Counted from the stretch's first letter, positions 8,888 to 19,918 are shown. The stretch is 64,000 nt of DNA from CAVXHV01 sp963761445 (GCA_963761445.1 CAVXHV010000009.1:620001-684000), one strand, 5' to 3'. Numbers and translations: made by a program. The notes: generated by a model from the sequence alone, not told the origin.

Positions 8888-9645
8888 TGACCGTGCTCTT
8901 TGGTGTGCTTCGCCGGGGCCGGCGCGGGGTGAAGCGAGAGCGGCGGCGACGGCGTGAGGGGCCGATACGACAGCGTGCCGACGGTGATCCTGAAAGTGTC
9001 GCCGGGTTCCAGGCTGGGCTCGCGGCCGGGCATGAGGCTGGCGTATCCAACGCCGGCGAGCAAGCCAACGCCTGCTCCGAGCCCGAGGTAGGCGGGGCTA
9101 CCCGGACCGGCCTGCGCCGCCAAGCTCGTGCCGATGCCCGCACCCTCGGCGGCGAAGAGCGCCAGCATCAGCCGGCGGCGCATCTGGACGTTGAACCGGC
9201 GGTCCTCGAGATCGAAGATCCACGGGACCAGCTCGGAACGGTCGGGAGCGACCTGCACAAGCTGTGCTAGCTCAATGGTGACGCGGCCCGGTTTGGCGAA
9301 CCGCCTGGGGGGATTGATGTGAGCGATTGTCCCACCGATCAAGGCGGGAGGGTACACGCCGGGCCGCACGTCCTCGGCGATGAGGCGGTCGCCCGGCGCG
9401 ATCGCCGGCAGACCGCTCAAGAGCCGCTCGCCGGCCGTCAGCCCATCGCGAGGGATCACCTGGCGAACCCGAAGTGTGACGGTCTCACCCGCCGGCAGCC
9501 GGGCTGGCCGGCTCAGCGCATGAGGCGGCTCGGGGGCCAAAGGCGCGATCGGGTCCTCGGATTGGGCGAACGCCGAACGCGCCGGAGCGATTCCGAGCAA
9601 TAAGACTGCGAGCATTTTCCAGGCTCGTCGAATGGGCATCGTCAC
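8884..9645 (-). CDS. Secreted protein, unknown function, in efflux operon
   Basis: A 253-residue protein with an N-terminal signal peptide (MLAVLLLGIAPARSAFA). GAGGAGG stands just before a GTG (9645) that overlaps the TGA of the TolC-like gene; an ATG two codons later (9639) could also serve. The body has a segment like PGDRLIAEDVRPGVYPPALI, a basic strand-rich middle and a small hydrophobic Gly/Ala-rich stretch (LGLGAGVGLLAGVGYASLM) that could be a membrane hairpin. I do not know the family; the layout slightly recalls TrbI/VirB10-like channel proteins but the match is too weak to claim. Overlaps with both neighbours make it part of the efflux operon. Confidence 0.65.
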   Translation of the reverse strand: MTMPIRRAWKMLAVLLLGIAPARSAFAQSEDPIAPLAPEPPHALSRPARLPAGETVTLRVRQVIPRDGLTAGERLLSGLPAIAPGDRLIAEDVRPGVYPPALIGGTIAHINPPRRFAKPGRVTIELAQLVQVAPDRSELVPWIFDLEDRRFNVQMRRRLMLALFAAEGAGIGTSLAAQAGPGSPAYLGLGAGVGLLAGVGYASLMPGREPSLEPGDTFRITVGTLSYRPLTPSPPLSLHPAPAPAKHTKEHGQ

Positions 9646-11304
9646 GGGACCTCCTCTTCTTGACGGGCGTGGATGTTGCTCAGGCCGGCGATCCGATGGA
9701 GGAGTCCGTGCCCATGGCCGGGCCTGGCACGAGAATCGTCCACCGCGGGCACCGCGGCGATCCCTGCCTTTTCAATATAGTCGAGCAAAAGCTCGGTGGC
9801 GCGAAGGATATCGAGCCGGGCGAGCTGGAGGTTATGCCAGGCGTTCCAGCGGTTGGCGTCGCCCTGGAGCAAGTCGACCTGGGAGGCAAGCACGTCGAGC
9901 CGGATTGCCTGCTGCTCGTGAAAGAGCCGGGTTTGACGATCGCGGTATTCGATCCGCAGGCGATATTCGGCCTCCCGCTGCTGCCACTCTCGGACCGCCA
10001 GCTGCCAGCGATCCCACGAGCTGCCGGCATCTTCGGCGACCTCGAGGAGCGATTTCTCCAGGTCGAGCTGGGAGCGGATGACGTCGAGCCGGGCCTGGCT
10101 GATGTTTGCCCAGAAGGAGACATTGACGACGGGCAGGTCGTAGAGCGAGCCGAAGATGAGTCCCAGGCCGATCCCGCCGTTGCCGGCCGTGGTGTTCTTG
10201 AAGCTCATGCCCAGGGGGAGCGACCCCAGACCGAGCAGCCGGGTCTTGTCGCGGATCTGCTGGAGGCGGGCGATTCGGAGGCCGACGATCATGATCCGCA
10301 CTTCGACGCGCTGCCGCTTGGCCATTTGCACGGCGGCGTCGCGGCTGCGTGGGAAGTCGGGGACCAGGCCCAAGTCGATCAGGTCCGGTTCGGCGAGGTC
10401 GAAGGTGAAGGCTGACTCCGGGTCGATCGGCGCCGGTCCGAGCTCCTGGGGCACCAAGAGGCGGCACTGATGCACGACCACGCCGAGCCGGCGCTCCGCG
10501 TTCCGCTCGGCCTTGCCCAGGTCGGCCACGAGGACGCGGGCGCGCCCAACGTCGACCCTGGCCTGGCTGAGCTCGACGTCGTGCGCCTGTTGTTCGAGGA
10601 GCTTTCGCTGTACCAGGCCGAGCGTCTCGTCCGCCACGTAGGCGGCGGCGCCCAAGCGGCGCTGGCCGTAGCCGATCTGCTTGGCCTCGAAGTAGCGCTG
10701 GGCCGCGAGCACGGCCTGGCGCGGCGGACCAGTTGCTCCATGAGCTCCTTGGCGCGGATTCCCTCCTCGGCGATCGGCAGGGCGGTGATCTGTCCAGACG
10801 GGTCAAGAGGCAGGTAGATGTTGAACCGGTTGAGCTCCGCGTTGACCAGACCGGGGCCGTTTACAAACGGCGTACCACCGGTTATGTCGGGGAAGATGAC
10901 GGTCTGACTGCCGCCGGCGGGGCCTGTGACCCGGTTCAGGCCGACCTGGAGCTGGGGCATATCCACGAGCGGGACGAACGCCTTGAGGGCCTCGAATCGC
11001 GCGACCGTGGCGGTGCGCACCGAAAGGTTGGCCTGCACCGTCTCGACGTTCCGCAGGCTCAAGGCCAGGGAATCGGCAAGTCGGATTGGCCGGCCCGGCG
11101 CGGGGGGGCGCCGTGCGGAAGAGACAGCAGGCTGTCTCGTTCACGCAAGGCCTGGGGCGGCAAGGCGGGAGGGAGGGCGTCGATCTGGGGCGGCTCGATC
11201 CAGCGCCGGGGCGGCGGCAAGTCGCCTGCGCGGAGCCAAGGGCCCAAGACGGCCGGCATCAGGAAGGCCAGCGCGGCAGGCGGGATCCATGCCCTGGTCA
11301 CCAC
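9642..11304 (-). CDS. TolC-like outer-membrane efflux protein (two frameshifts)
   Basis: Outer-membrane channel of the OMF family. The start is a GTG at 11304 behind AGGAGG, 19 bp after the EmrA-like stop, followed by a signal peptide (WIPPAALAFLMPAVLG). The rest is spread over three frames, with breaks near 11070 and 10725. The coiled-coil heptads of OMF proteins are clear: SLRNVETVQANLSVRTATVA, then RYFEAKQIGYGQRRLGAAAY, and in the second half ANISQARLDVIRSQLDLEKS and RLDILRATELLLDYIEKAG. The total of about 550 residues is slightly long for TolC (~450-500). It would connect the EmrA-like adaptor to the cell exterior. Confidence 0.8.
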
Positions 11305-11323
11305 TGCCCCCTCCTTTCCGGGT

Positions 11324-12652
11324 TCACCAGACGCGATCGCTCTTGCGCACGACGGTCTGGTCGTCGATGCGCACCGTGGCCGACATCCCCGGGCGGATTC
11401 GATTCTGATAGTTCTCTGCCTGGGCGAACCGGATCCGTACCGGCAGACGCTGCACGACCCGGACGAAGTTTCCGGTGGCGTTATCGGGTGGGAAGAGCGA
11501 GAACACAGACCCCGTTCCGCCCGAGGTGCTCTCGACCCAGCCTTCAAAAGTTTTCTCGGGAATTCCGTCGAGCGTGATCCATACGTGGTTGCCGGCATGG
11601 ACGCGGTCCATCTGGTCCTCGCGGAGATTGGCGACGACCCAAACGTTGTCGAAGTCGAGCGGGACGATGGAGAGGAACGGCTGCTTCGCCGCCAGCGTCT
11701 CGCCGAGCTGGATGGTGCGGCGGCTGACGATCCCTCCTTGCGGTGCCCGGATCAGGCAGTGGCTCAGGTTGAGCTGGGCGGTGCGGAGCGCCGCCTCGCC
11801 CTGGTTGACGCGACTCTTGAGCGCTTCGAGCTGGGCCGTGGCGATGTCGGGCTGCAACTGGGCCGCCTGGGCCTGAACCACGGCGGCGTCGGTGCTGCTC
11901 AAGGCCTGCTGGCTTTGCTCGAGCCGGACGCCCGCCTGCTCGAGCTGGAGCTCGCTGGCGAGCACCTGGCGCTCGCTGCCGGCGATCTCGCTGCGCAGCG
12001 AGTCGAGCTTGGCCGAGGCCTCGCGATAGGTTGCCGCGCGGTTGTCACGCTCCTGCACGGGCACGTCGCCCGAGGCTGCCAGCCGTGAGAACCGCTGGTA
12101 GTACAGGCGCGCATTTTCCTCGAGCGCGGCCAGTCCTGGGACTTGCGCTCGTTGCGAGGCGAGCAATTCCTGCTCCTTGTGGTGGATCTGGCCGCGCGTC
12201 TGGACCTCGACCTGGGCAGCCCGCACGGCACGCTCGGCCTCGCCCCGCCGCGCGGTCGCACCGTCGAGAAGTGCGTGCCGATCCTGGCGAACCAGCCGCA
12301 CGTTCACGTCGGCCGCCCGCACCTCCGCCTGTGCGTTCTTCAGGTCCGCCAGGAGCCGATCGACCTCGAGCTGGAACGGGACGGGATCGAGCTGTGCCAG
12401 CGGGGCTCCGGCGGCGACGATCATGTTGTCGTCGGCGTACAACGCAACAACCTGGCCGCCGACTTCAGAAGAAACGGGTGTGATGTTGCCGACGACATAA
12501 GCGTTGGTCGTACGCACGTGCAAGTGGTTCCAGATCCACCAGCCGATCACGATGCCTGCCGTGCTGAGCAGGAGCACGAGCGAAGCCGCCAGCCGGAGGG
12601 CGCGGCGGCCGGCGCGAAGGCGCAGACCGCCGCGGGGTGGCCTCACTCGCAA
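11324..12652 (-). CDS. EmrA/HlyD-family membrane fusion protein
   Basis: Periplasmic adaptor of the tripartite pump. It has one N-terminal membrane helix (AASLVLLLSTAGIVIGWWIW), the biotinyl-lipoyl half-motif TTNAYVVGNITPVSSEVGGQ typical of EmrA-type proteins, a long helical hairpin between about residues 90 and 260, and a C-terminal beta-barrel (GGIVSRRTIQLGETLAAKQP, IRPGMSATVRID). Length (~440) is normal. The start is uncertain. This frame opens at a TTG (12652) with an in-frame GTG nearby, while an ATG at 12707 in another frame gives MAGGASEPLPPAGPEP and would need a frameshift near 12650. It is the first gene of the efflux operon. Confidence 0.85.
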   Translation of the reverse strand: MRVRPPRGGLRLRAGRRALRLAASLVLLLSTAGIVIGWWIWNHLHVRTTNAYVVGNITPVSSEVGGQVVALYADDNMIVAAGAPLAQLDPVPFQLEVDRLLADLKNAQAEVRAADVNVRLVRQDRHALLDGATARRGEAERAVRAAQVEVQTRGQIHHKEQELLASQRAQVPGLAALEENARLYYQRFSRLAASGDVPVQERDNRAATYREASAKLDSLRSEIAGSERQVLASELQLEQAGVRLEQSQQALSSTDAAVVQAQAAQLQPDIATAQLEALKSRVNQGEAALRTAQLNLSHCLIRAPQGGIVSRRTIQLGETLAAKQPFLSIVPLDFDNVWVVANLREDQMDRVHAGNHVWITLDGIPEKTFEGWVESTSGGTGSVFSLFPPDNATGNFVRVVQRLPVRIRFAQAENYQNRIRPGMSATVRIDDQTVVRKSDRVW

Positions 12653-12707
12653 GGGGAGCTGGCTCGGGCCCGGCCGGTGGCAACGGTTCGCTCGCTCCTC
12701 CGGCCAT

Positions 12708-13435
12708 CTGAACTACCCTTCATCACGCATATCCGAACCGGAATCCTCCGTTGAGCTCGACCGGCCCGTCCTGGAAGCATGTAGGAGGGTGCGGCCACCA
12801 CCTTTGCGTCGCGGTCGAGATGAGTTAGAACTCGCCCCGATCCGCCGCAGCGGCAAGGATCGCTCCTCAAACAGGCAATTGCCGGGCGGGTTCCCAGTGC
12901 CGCACCGACAGCCGGTTTCCCCCATTTTTACATTTTCAGCCGGGCTCTGAGAATGCACATTGTCTATTTCGGCAAGATGAACCGCTTGTAATGAAAGGAA
13001 GAGTCGTGACGGTTGTTTTTCTTGAGGAGTTACGCGACCGGTGTCGAAAGCGGAAAAACCGCGATGAGCTTGAATGGACTGGGATATCCCCGGCGTACTT
13101 GAATAACTTGATAAGCAGTTTCGTCTGTCCGGTGGCTGGTGGGCGGGAACAGGTTGGGCGTTCCAGGAAGTTGTGCGTCGGGCGACGGCGTAGAATCCGA
13201 CTGCGCGTGAGTCGCGCGCGACGATATCGTCTGGACCGACGCGGCCGGTTTCATTCCCGCTTGGACGCAATACTAGTTGCGTCCGTGTTTCGCTCCTCTC
13301 ATGGCCTCGCGGTGCGACCCCGGGGAGTTATTCCGGCACGCCAGTCCAGGACGAGCCGAGATCTTGGCTTGCGCGGGCGGGATCGCGCGCAACCGTCTCG
13401 CGGGTCGATGCCGTTCGGTGCGCGACGGCAATCGC
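12708..13435. other. Intergenic region upstream of the efflux operon
   Basis: Open frames exist on both strands here, but they have no recognisable domain, atypical composition (many Arg, Ser and Pro) and no supported start, so I call none. The region should contain the promoter of the minus-strand efflux operon. The AT-richest part is around 12920-13020. I could not identify an operator with confidence. Confidence 0.4.
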
Positions 13436-14783
13436 TCAAGGGTCGACCACGCCCCCAGCCGTCGCTGGCGTCGATCCATTCGACTTACCGGCCTTTCCCG
13501 CGCTATAGATCGTCAGGATCTCTGAAGCGCTCAACGCGCGGCTAAAGATCGAGAGCTCGTCAATCGAACCGTTGAAGCCCCGGGTGCCGTGTGCTGGTCG
13601 CGCACCATGCGGCCAGACGGTCCCGATGAAGAGGTCGTTGCCATCGGGCAGGTTGTAGTCGATATTGATGGCCGCGGGCGGCTCCATTTCCCACCTGCTT
13701 GCCGTCGACATAGAGACGGACGGTGGCGCCATCAAAAGTGCCGGCGACGTGGTGCCACTTCCCGTCCCAGATCAAGGGGCCCGGTCCTGGAGAGACCGCC
13801 GCATCGAGCGTTCGGTCGTAGACATAGAAGTATAGCCCTCCGGTACAGCCGGTATAGAGGCCGTAGGATGCGGCCTCGTCGGCATAAACGCCCTTGGCCA
13901 CGAGGTAGCGGTACACGCCCTGGGCCGTTGTTCCCTCTCCCGACGACTTGACCCATGCCTCAACCGTGATCGCGGGGGAGTTAAGACTCGGGTCGTCAGG
14001 CACGCGCACGTAGCCTTCGCCGTCAAACTGGAACGCTCGGCCGACCATGCCGGGACCATAGGTGATCGCGACCTCTGTTCCATTATTATTACCGACGGCG
14101 TCGGCGGCGTTGTCCTCGGCCTTGTACCAGCTCACGATCCCGGATGGTAGCGTGCAGGTGGTGTTCTGGCCGCTGGACTCGGAAGCATCCAGCGTGTTGG
14201 GCCGGTCCGCTTCGGTCCGCTCAACTTCAACGGGCCGGCTCTTTCCGGCTTTCCAGATCGTATCCATGAAGTCATGATGGCCGACCCTGCTCACGCCCCG
14301 CGCAATCGCGCTCATGATGGCCCACCAATCGCGGTTCTTCAGAGCGTACGAAGGAATCCAAAGGCCGGGCAACGCTGTGCTCATGATGAGCTCGTTATCG
14401 GCGGTCTCGATCACGGAGAACTTACCATCGATCAGACGATTCCAGATCCATTCAACCGGCTCTGCCAGCCGAACGGCGACATATTCGATCACACCATGGC
14501 GCTCATAACAATCACGGCTGAGTTCGTAGTCGAGCATGTCGTCTCCGAAGACGTCGAGCACGAAATTGGGAGGTCCTTTGAAACAGTCATCGGGATCGCA
14601 TTGCTTGAATTTGCCGTAGTTCACCATCACGATGACTCCCGGACAAAACCGGGTGCCGTCATCCAGTTGGACCGTGGCGTGTATGCAACAGTACAAACCG
14701 GGCGAGAACAGCCGGTAGTAGTTGATACACATTGCGATATCGGTCAACAGAGCTGATTGGCCCACGTCGAGCTCACGGAACAT
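13436..14783 (-). CDS. Uma2-like nuclease-fold domain fused to a LamG domain (frameshift)
   Basis: Starts at ATG 14783 (MFRELDVGQSALLTD) with AGGAGC upstream. Residues ~1-170 resemble the Uma2/DUF820 restriction-endonuclease-like fold: DDGTRFCPGVIVMVN, GPPNFVLDVFGDDMLDYE, RHGVIEYVAVRLAEP and STALPGLWIPS match the PD, E/D and GV.EYW blocks in order. The catalytic residues look altered (PG for PD, LDV for VEV, no clear Lys). After a linker, residues ~225-430 form a concanavalin/LamG module: FDGEGYVRVPDDPSLNSPAI, EAWVKSS, WHHVAGTFDGATVRLYVDGK. The frame shifts near 13685 in GGAG, after which NGSIDELSIFSRALSASEI closes the LamG fold. The combination is unusual. It may be a structural rather than catalytic use of the Uma2 fold. 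Confidence 0.6.
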
Positions 14784-14814
14784 AGAAGCTCCTTTTTGGT
14801 ATTGGGTGCCACAC

Positions 14815-15674
14815 TCACCTGCCGGAAATTCCTTCGATGATGCCGATGAGCGCGAAGGCCCTGGCCGTGGGAGCCTTGAGCCGGGTGGCCCAGTCGAGGG
14901 CGGCCGAGGGATCGCCCGATCGGGCCTGGTGCGCGGCGATCGAGCGATATGCTTGGGCGCCGAGCGTGGCGTCGGGGATTGACGCGGCGGTGGCGAGCGC
15001 ACCGAGGCGTCGCCGTTGCGGGCCTGAGTCTGCGCGATGTCGGCAAGGAGCGGTGACCGCCAGACGTTGTTGCCGTGGCCGGCGACCGTCGCAAGGGCGG
15101 CGTTGGCGTCGCCGGTTTCGGCCTCGGCGAGGGCGATCTCACGAAGAACACGGAAGGCATTCGCGGCCGGATTGTCGCCGATTGAGTCCGCGCGCGGGGC
15201 GTGAATGGCCTGGGCATGGGCGTGGGCCTCGCGGAGGGTGGCGCGTGCGGGGGCGGAGTCGCCGATCTGGCCGCGGGCGACCGCGGTCCGCATGAGGGCG
15301 AGCCGGCGCTGGTGCTCGTTGGCCACCGTGCCCGCCACGCGGTCGGCCTCGGCGAACGTCTTCAGGGCCGAATTGCGGTCGCCCGCCGCGTTCTGCGCCT
15401 TGGCCAGACCGATCAGGGCGAAGGTCAGCATGTACGGGTCGGCCGCTTTCGTCGCGGCGGGGAGCGCCTGGTCGAGCGCGAGCCGCGCTGTGTCGTACTG
15501 GGGGGGGCGGCTGGCCACGACGGGGGGCGGCGTCTCGGTCGAGGTCTTATCGCGAGCGGTGCCTCGCGGCAGGTCGCGGGGCGCCCATGCCCAGCGGGCG
15601 GCCATGACGGCTCCCGCTCCCAGGGTGACCAGCAGGCAGCACGCTCCGATGAGCTTGATCATCTGAAGTTGCAT
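14815..15674 (-). CDS. Membrane-anchored TPR-like repeat protein (frameshift)
   Basis: N-terminal membrane helix (IGACCLLVTLGAGAVMAARW), a Thr/Pro-rich linker, then alpha-helical repeats of about 35-45 residues with the TPR-like consensus ALIGLAKAQNAAGDRNSALK, LREIALAEAETGDANAALAT and SIAAHQARSGDPSAALDWAT. A frameshift near 15010 moves the last repeat into another frame, which then ends properly with FALIGIIEGISGR and TGA at 14815. The ATG at 15674 is preferred over longer options because it directly precedes the membrane helix; an ATG at 15662 is also possible. It lies 32 bp upstream of the Uma2-LamG gene. It is probably a scaffold facing the periplasm or paryphoplasm. Confidence 0.65.
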
Positions 15675-15829
15675 CGAGCCGATCACTCCGTGTGCGAGCA
15701 GGTTGACCCGTGTCGCGATCCCCGCGGGGCTGGAAATGGTTGCATTTTCTTGTGACTCCTGGCGGAAAACCAGCGCATTTCGCTCGAACGACGGGCACGG
15801 CCGCACTTCGGCGGCCTTCTGGACCGTTT

Positions 15830-17829
15830 TTATCTGGCCACGGCGGGGCTTTTGATCACCTCTCGTTTGGTGAGAATGGAGAGGGCGTCGGTGCCGCCGT
15901 TGATGAAACGGCCGAGTGAATCCTCCAGGCCGAAGGGAAGCTCGGCGTAAACCCGGAGCTGGACGGGCTTCGAGAGTGCGAACGCCTTTTTGGGGGTGAG
16001 TGTGACCTTCTCGGTGGCTGGTTTGTACGCCGCGGATTTCAGCTTGATGGTCCCGGCATTCTTGGCGGTGAACGAGCCGCGCCTCCCGGGCGTGGCCAGG
16101 TGGAAGCGGGCCGTGGTCGCGGCTTCGGCGGCATTCAAGGCGCCACTCCAGGTGATGACGATCTGGGTCACCAAGTGCTTCCGGTTTTCGACGAGCTGGA
16201 TCTGGGCGATCACGACCGGAGGTGGCAGGACGAGCGAAATCGACGCCTGTGCCGCGGACGGGGTTGTCTGGGTAAGGCCGAGGGTGTCCGTGGCGATGCT
16301 CTTGAATCCGTAAGTATGGCCGATCTGGCCGGTGAAGGTTGTCGAGGTTTCCAGGGTGCCCGAAAGCAGCGGCTGGAATGGCCCGCCGTCGTCGGAGACG
16401 AAGACGTTAAAGGCGGCGATTCCCGGGCCGCCGGGATCAGACCCCGACCATGAGACGGTGAAGCTCGTGCTGGTGGTGGTTTGAGGCAGCGGATTGACCG
16501 AGCTGGTTGGGGGCGTGCTGTCAATCGTGTTGACGAGGGTTGGTGTGTTGATACCAGCATTGGTATCGAAGACAACCGTGGCCTGGGCGCTCAAGACGGT
16601 GCCGGAGGTGAGGTTTGCTTTGGGCTTGATGGTGTAAGAGACGGAGCCTTCGCCCTCGGGTGCTGTCACGTCCGGCGGCAGGAAGCCGGCCAGCGGGTTT
16701 GAGGTCAGGTCGAGCGTCGTGGGGTCGATTGCGGTGAAGGTCCAGGTGACCTTGCCCGTGCTCAGGTTGATGCCGGCGGTCACGTCGACGAGCAGACCGA
16801 GGGTGGCGGTTGCATCGATCGTTGTGGTGTAGGACGTTTGGCCCGCGGGAATAATCACGACGGTGCTGCCGAAATCGATTGCACCGAGCTGGAAGGTGCT
16901 CCAGTCGAGGTTGGGACTGAGCTGCTGTGTGACGGTGACGGTCTGCGCGGGCGCGGTGGCGGTCGGCAAGTTCTCGAAGTCGATGGTGTAAGGGAGCGTC
17001 GCGTCGGAGGAGATGAAGCCGGCGGTGCCGATGCCGGAGGGGCCGGTGATGTTGTTGGGGTCCGCTGAAACGACGACCTTCGTCTTTCCGCCGCCAACGG
17101 GCTGAGTGGGTGTGCTTGGATCTTGTGGGACACCCTGGCATTCCTGTCCGGGGCCGCCGGTGCCGGAGGAGCCCGGGGTATCGCCGAGGCCGATGCCGTG
17201 GAGGCCATTGGTCAGAGCATTGCCCAACTGCTGCGCCCAATTGCCGATCCCATTGAGCGCGTTGTTCAAAGCAGCCCCGGGGTTGTTAAGGAGGCTGTGC
17301 AACTGATTGGCGGCCTCTCTGTCTCTCTCTGCTTGCGCATCCTCCGAAGGGGTTGGTTTGCGCTTGTGGCACACGGGTCCCTTCGCCGGTGGCGGGGGCG
17401 GCTTCTTTTTTCCAGAACCTTTTGGGGCGTGGGGTTTTTTCTGGCCAGTCAAGCCGGTGGGGTCGATGAAGTCGGTCGGTTGGTTGCCGACGTAGGTCCG
17501 CAGGTTGATATCGCCGCCGGCTAACCCGGCCGGATCATTCGAGACGAATTGCCCGGTGGCGGGGTCATATGACCTGAAGCCCATTTGAAGAAGGCCGCTT
17601 CCATCACTGGTCACGCCGAACTGTCCGGCGTAGGTGAAAGGGTTTTCCAGCGACGTCGTGGCCGTCGTGGTCTGGCCGAAGGCATCATACGTGTACTGAT
17701 TAACGTATGTTCAAACTGCTCCGGTAATCCCGACGGTCGATCCGTCGATGTCGAAGTCGTAGTACGCCGCGGTGCCGCCGGGATCGACTTGGCTGACCAG
17801 GAGGTCACCTCCGTATAATGATACGGTGT
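15830..17829 (-). pseudogene. C-terminal remnant of the giant RHS surface protein
   Basis: Reading from ~17829 the sequence gives HLNTVSLYGGDLLVSQVDPG, then an in-frame TGA (near 17712), then YTYDAFGQTTTATTSLENPF, a typical YD-repeat, and the RHS core ending GFRSYDPATGQFVSNDPAGL. After a Pro/Lys-rich linker come about 450 residues of planctomycete extracellular domains: a strand-rich segment with DPNNITGPSGIGTAGFIS and LPYTIDFENLPTATAPAQTV, a fibronectin-like part (SFTVSWSGSDPGGPGIAAFN) and a C-terminal strand domain. This is the 3' end of the gene whose 5' part lies at 19.97-24.86 kb. The mobile element and a deletion separate the two, and the TGA removes the possibility of a clean fusion. 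From 17614 a shorter piece could still be translated. Confidence 0.7.
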
Positions 17830-17847
17830 TCAGATGAGCGTTCGGCG

Positions 17848-17912
17848 CAAATCATTGGCGCGCACCGGTAGCGCGGGAGCAACGGTGAGCGCGCAAAAAA
17901 TCATTTGCGCGA
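17848..17912. repeat. Imperfect inverted repeat at the edge of the mobile element
   Basis: GGCGCAAATCATTGGCGCGC and GCGCGCAAAAAATCATTTGCG face each other across about 25 bases. They could form a long imperfect hairpin just downstream of the transposon-encoded gene and next to where RHS homology resumes. It is a candidate terminator or element end. Confidence 0.4.
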
Positions 17913-17927
17913 GGGTGACGAGATGTA

Positions 17928-19491
17928 CTATTCCGCTCGACCAAACTCCTGCGCAAACAGCTTAGCGCGAACATCAATTGCCATGCTCATGAATCGCTGA
18001 CCGGCGCGCGTCACGCGGTAACGCCTCGAGCGGCGGATATTTCGCAACCAAGCCGTGGGCACGCAGCAGGCTGATCCGGCGACTCACCCGCCCGGACCGC
18101 CTGCGCCGTTCCACTTCATCTTTTGGTCTGGAACCGTACAACCGTTCGGCCACCTCACCGCTGCGGAAGCCGCGCACGGCGTGTTCACCACGCAGCACGG
18201 CTTGAAACAGGGCCTGATCGTCGCGTGAAAGCGGCTGCAAGCCGCGACGTTTCCGCCCTTGAAAAGATACCGGCGCGCATCTCGAGTCTAATTCCCTCTG
18301 GCCGACGCCCACGTCATTTACGACCGCGAGCCCCTCCAGATAACGATCGTTAGCCCGCTGGCTAACCTGCGCGTACCGGTACATATTGGCCACACCCTTA
18401 TTCATCTCAAACCAACCGACGACCTTGCTTCCATCATTCTTGAGCCGGGGTCGGTGCACGAAGAATTCTTTGGGATCGTTGATCACTGTCTCGATCCGCA
18501 ACACCCGGCCCGACTTGTCGTACATCTTGATGGCGTTGCTCTTGACCCAATGCTTGACGGCCGCACCCGGCTCGCGTCGCCGCCAGTGCGTTCGGACTTC
18601 CCCCTTGAACGTCGCACGGTACTTCCGTCCCAAAAACGTCATCATCTGATCCGCGCCAAAACAATGAACTGCGTGCTCGTACAGACCACGGCGCAATGAT
18701 GACAGCGCCGTCTTGTTGGCAAAAAGCACATCCGTTGAGAACTCGGCCTGGTCGATCACCCAGTAGTAGTTTTGCCCGGCTAGCCAGTCCTTGAGCAGGG
18801 GATTGACCCGGCCGGCCAGGCGATCGAGCAGTCTAGGCCAATCGCGCCGCCAGAAGCTCCGTGCGCACTCGTTGGCCTTCTCGACATCAGCCAGTTCCAC
18901 GAACGCGTTGTCGTGTTTCTCGAAGGCGATCCCGCGAGCGGTGAGCTTCCGCGCCAGCCATTCGTGGCCGTTGACATATACTTGCACCGTGAAGGGAAAC
19001 CAAGTTTGGAGCTTCACGTGCATCAAGCCAAATTCGCGGTCTATCCAGTAGAAGTAGATGACCAAACAGACGCGTTGGTCCGAACGTACCTTGGGACCGT
19101 CGTCGCTATAGTGCACGCGGAAAGTACGGCAGGTTTCCATCGCCCCATAGACGCATACGAGGCCCTCGGTGATGCCGTCTCGCTGGGCCAGTTGGCGAGC
19201 GTTCTCCTCCATCGGCTCCGGCCGCGATAGATGACGGTAGGTGCGGCCCGCCTTCTCAGCCAATTCGCGAGCGTGTGCCTTTAAGGTCTCGGCAAACCAC
19301 GGTGCGGCGTGCTTGAAGTTCCACCAACCGTCCGAGAGCTCCCTCATATTGAGAGCGATCTGCTTGGAGAAGAGCCAGGTCGCAAAGTATCCCACGCCGG
19401 CGATGGGAAGATGGCCGCGCAAGATCACGCGGTCAAAACATTCGAGAACCCCGTTGATTTCCGATCGATGCTTGGCGACAAATGAGTTCAC
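17928..19491 (-). mobile_element. Transposon-associated protein of a multicopy, poorly characterised family (frameshift)
   Basis: About 510 residues beginning MNSFVAKHRSEINGVLECFD. I recognise the pattern (FDRVILRGHL, LAQRDGITEGLVCVYGAMET, WFPFTVQVYVNGHEWLARKL, NAIKMYDKSGRVLRIETVIN, KGVANMYRYAQVSQRANDRY, SRRISLLRAHGLVAKYP) as a family repeated in many bacterial genomes and usually annotated as hypothetical or transposase-like. Standard DDE motifs are not obvious. A single extra base near 18040 truncates the C-terminus; in the corrected frame it continues RYRVTRAGQRFMSMAIDVRA and ends at TAG 17928. It sits inside the RHS surface-protein gene in the same orientation, strong evidence that it is mobile. 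The catalytic mechanism is unknown to me. Confidence 0.65.
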
Positions 19492-19918
19492 GGTGTTGTT
19501 CCTTGCTGCTGGTATGGCTAGCCTTCGCAGGCTGGGCCAGTGTCCGTGATCCCAGCGAGGGGCAACACCGTTTTACTTGGTCTGGGCCAAAAACCAAGTG
19601 GGCAGGCGCCGGAGATGAGCCCGGCAGCTACGCATCGCGGGACGCGACCGGGTTTGCCCAAGCGAGACAACTTCAACGGGCGATTGGCGCCGAGCCAAGG
19701 CGCAGCGACAATCGCCATTGGCCTGGACGGAGGATAGGGCTCTGCTGAGGAGCACCCCGAGCGCCGACCCAGGGGCCAAGACCGGAGCCAAGGCCGAGCC
19801 CGAGTGCCCGGCCTTGCTCCCCACATCGCGAAGCTGGCCTAGGCCGCAGCTCCGGGATTGGCACCAATGCGTCAAACCTCCGCGGCACGATGCCGCGGGC
19901 TCCGGGTCAGGACGTCCC
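19492..19918. other. Probable 5' flank of the mobile element
   Basis: About 430 bases with no convincing gene on either strand. They lie between the start of the transposon-associated gene and the point near 19970 where RHS-coding sequence resumes, so they are probably part of the inserted element. I could not find matching terminal repeats by eye. Confidence 0.35.

Noticed and set aside
12713..13545. Overlapping ~185-codon frames on both strands in the gap before the efflux operon
   Set aside because: No domains, Arg/Ser/Pro-rich composition and mutual overlap; treated as non-coding.
13560..15806. A single 748-residue TPR-Uma2-LamG fusion
   Set aside because: A frameshift near 15010 creates the apparent fusion. 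In the corrected frame the TPR protein ends at TGA 14815, and the next gene has its own ribosome site and ATG at 14783.
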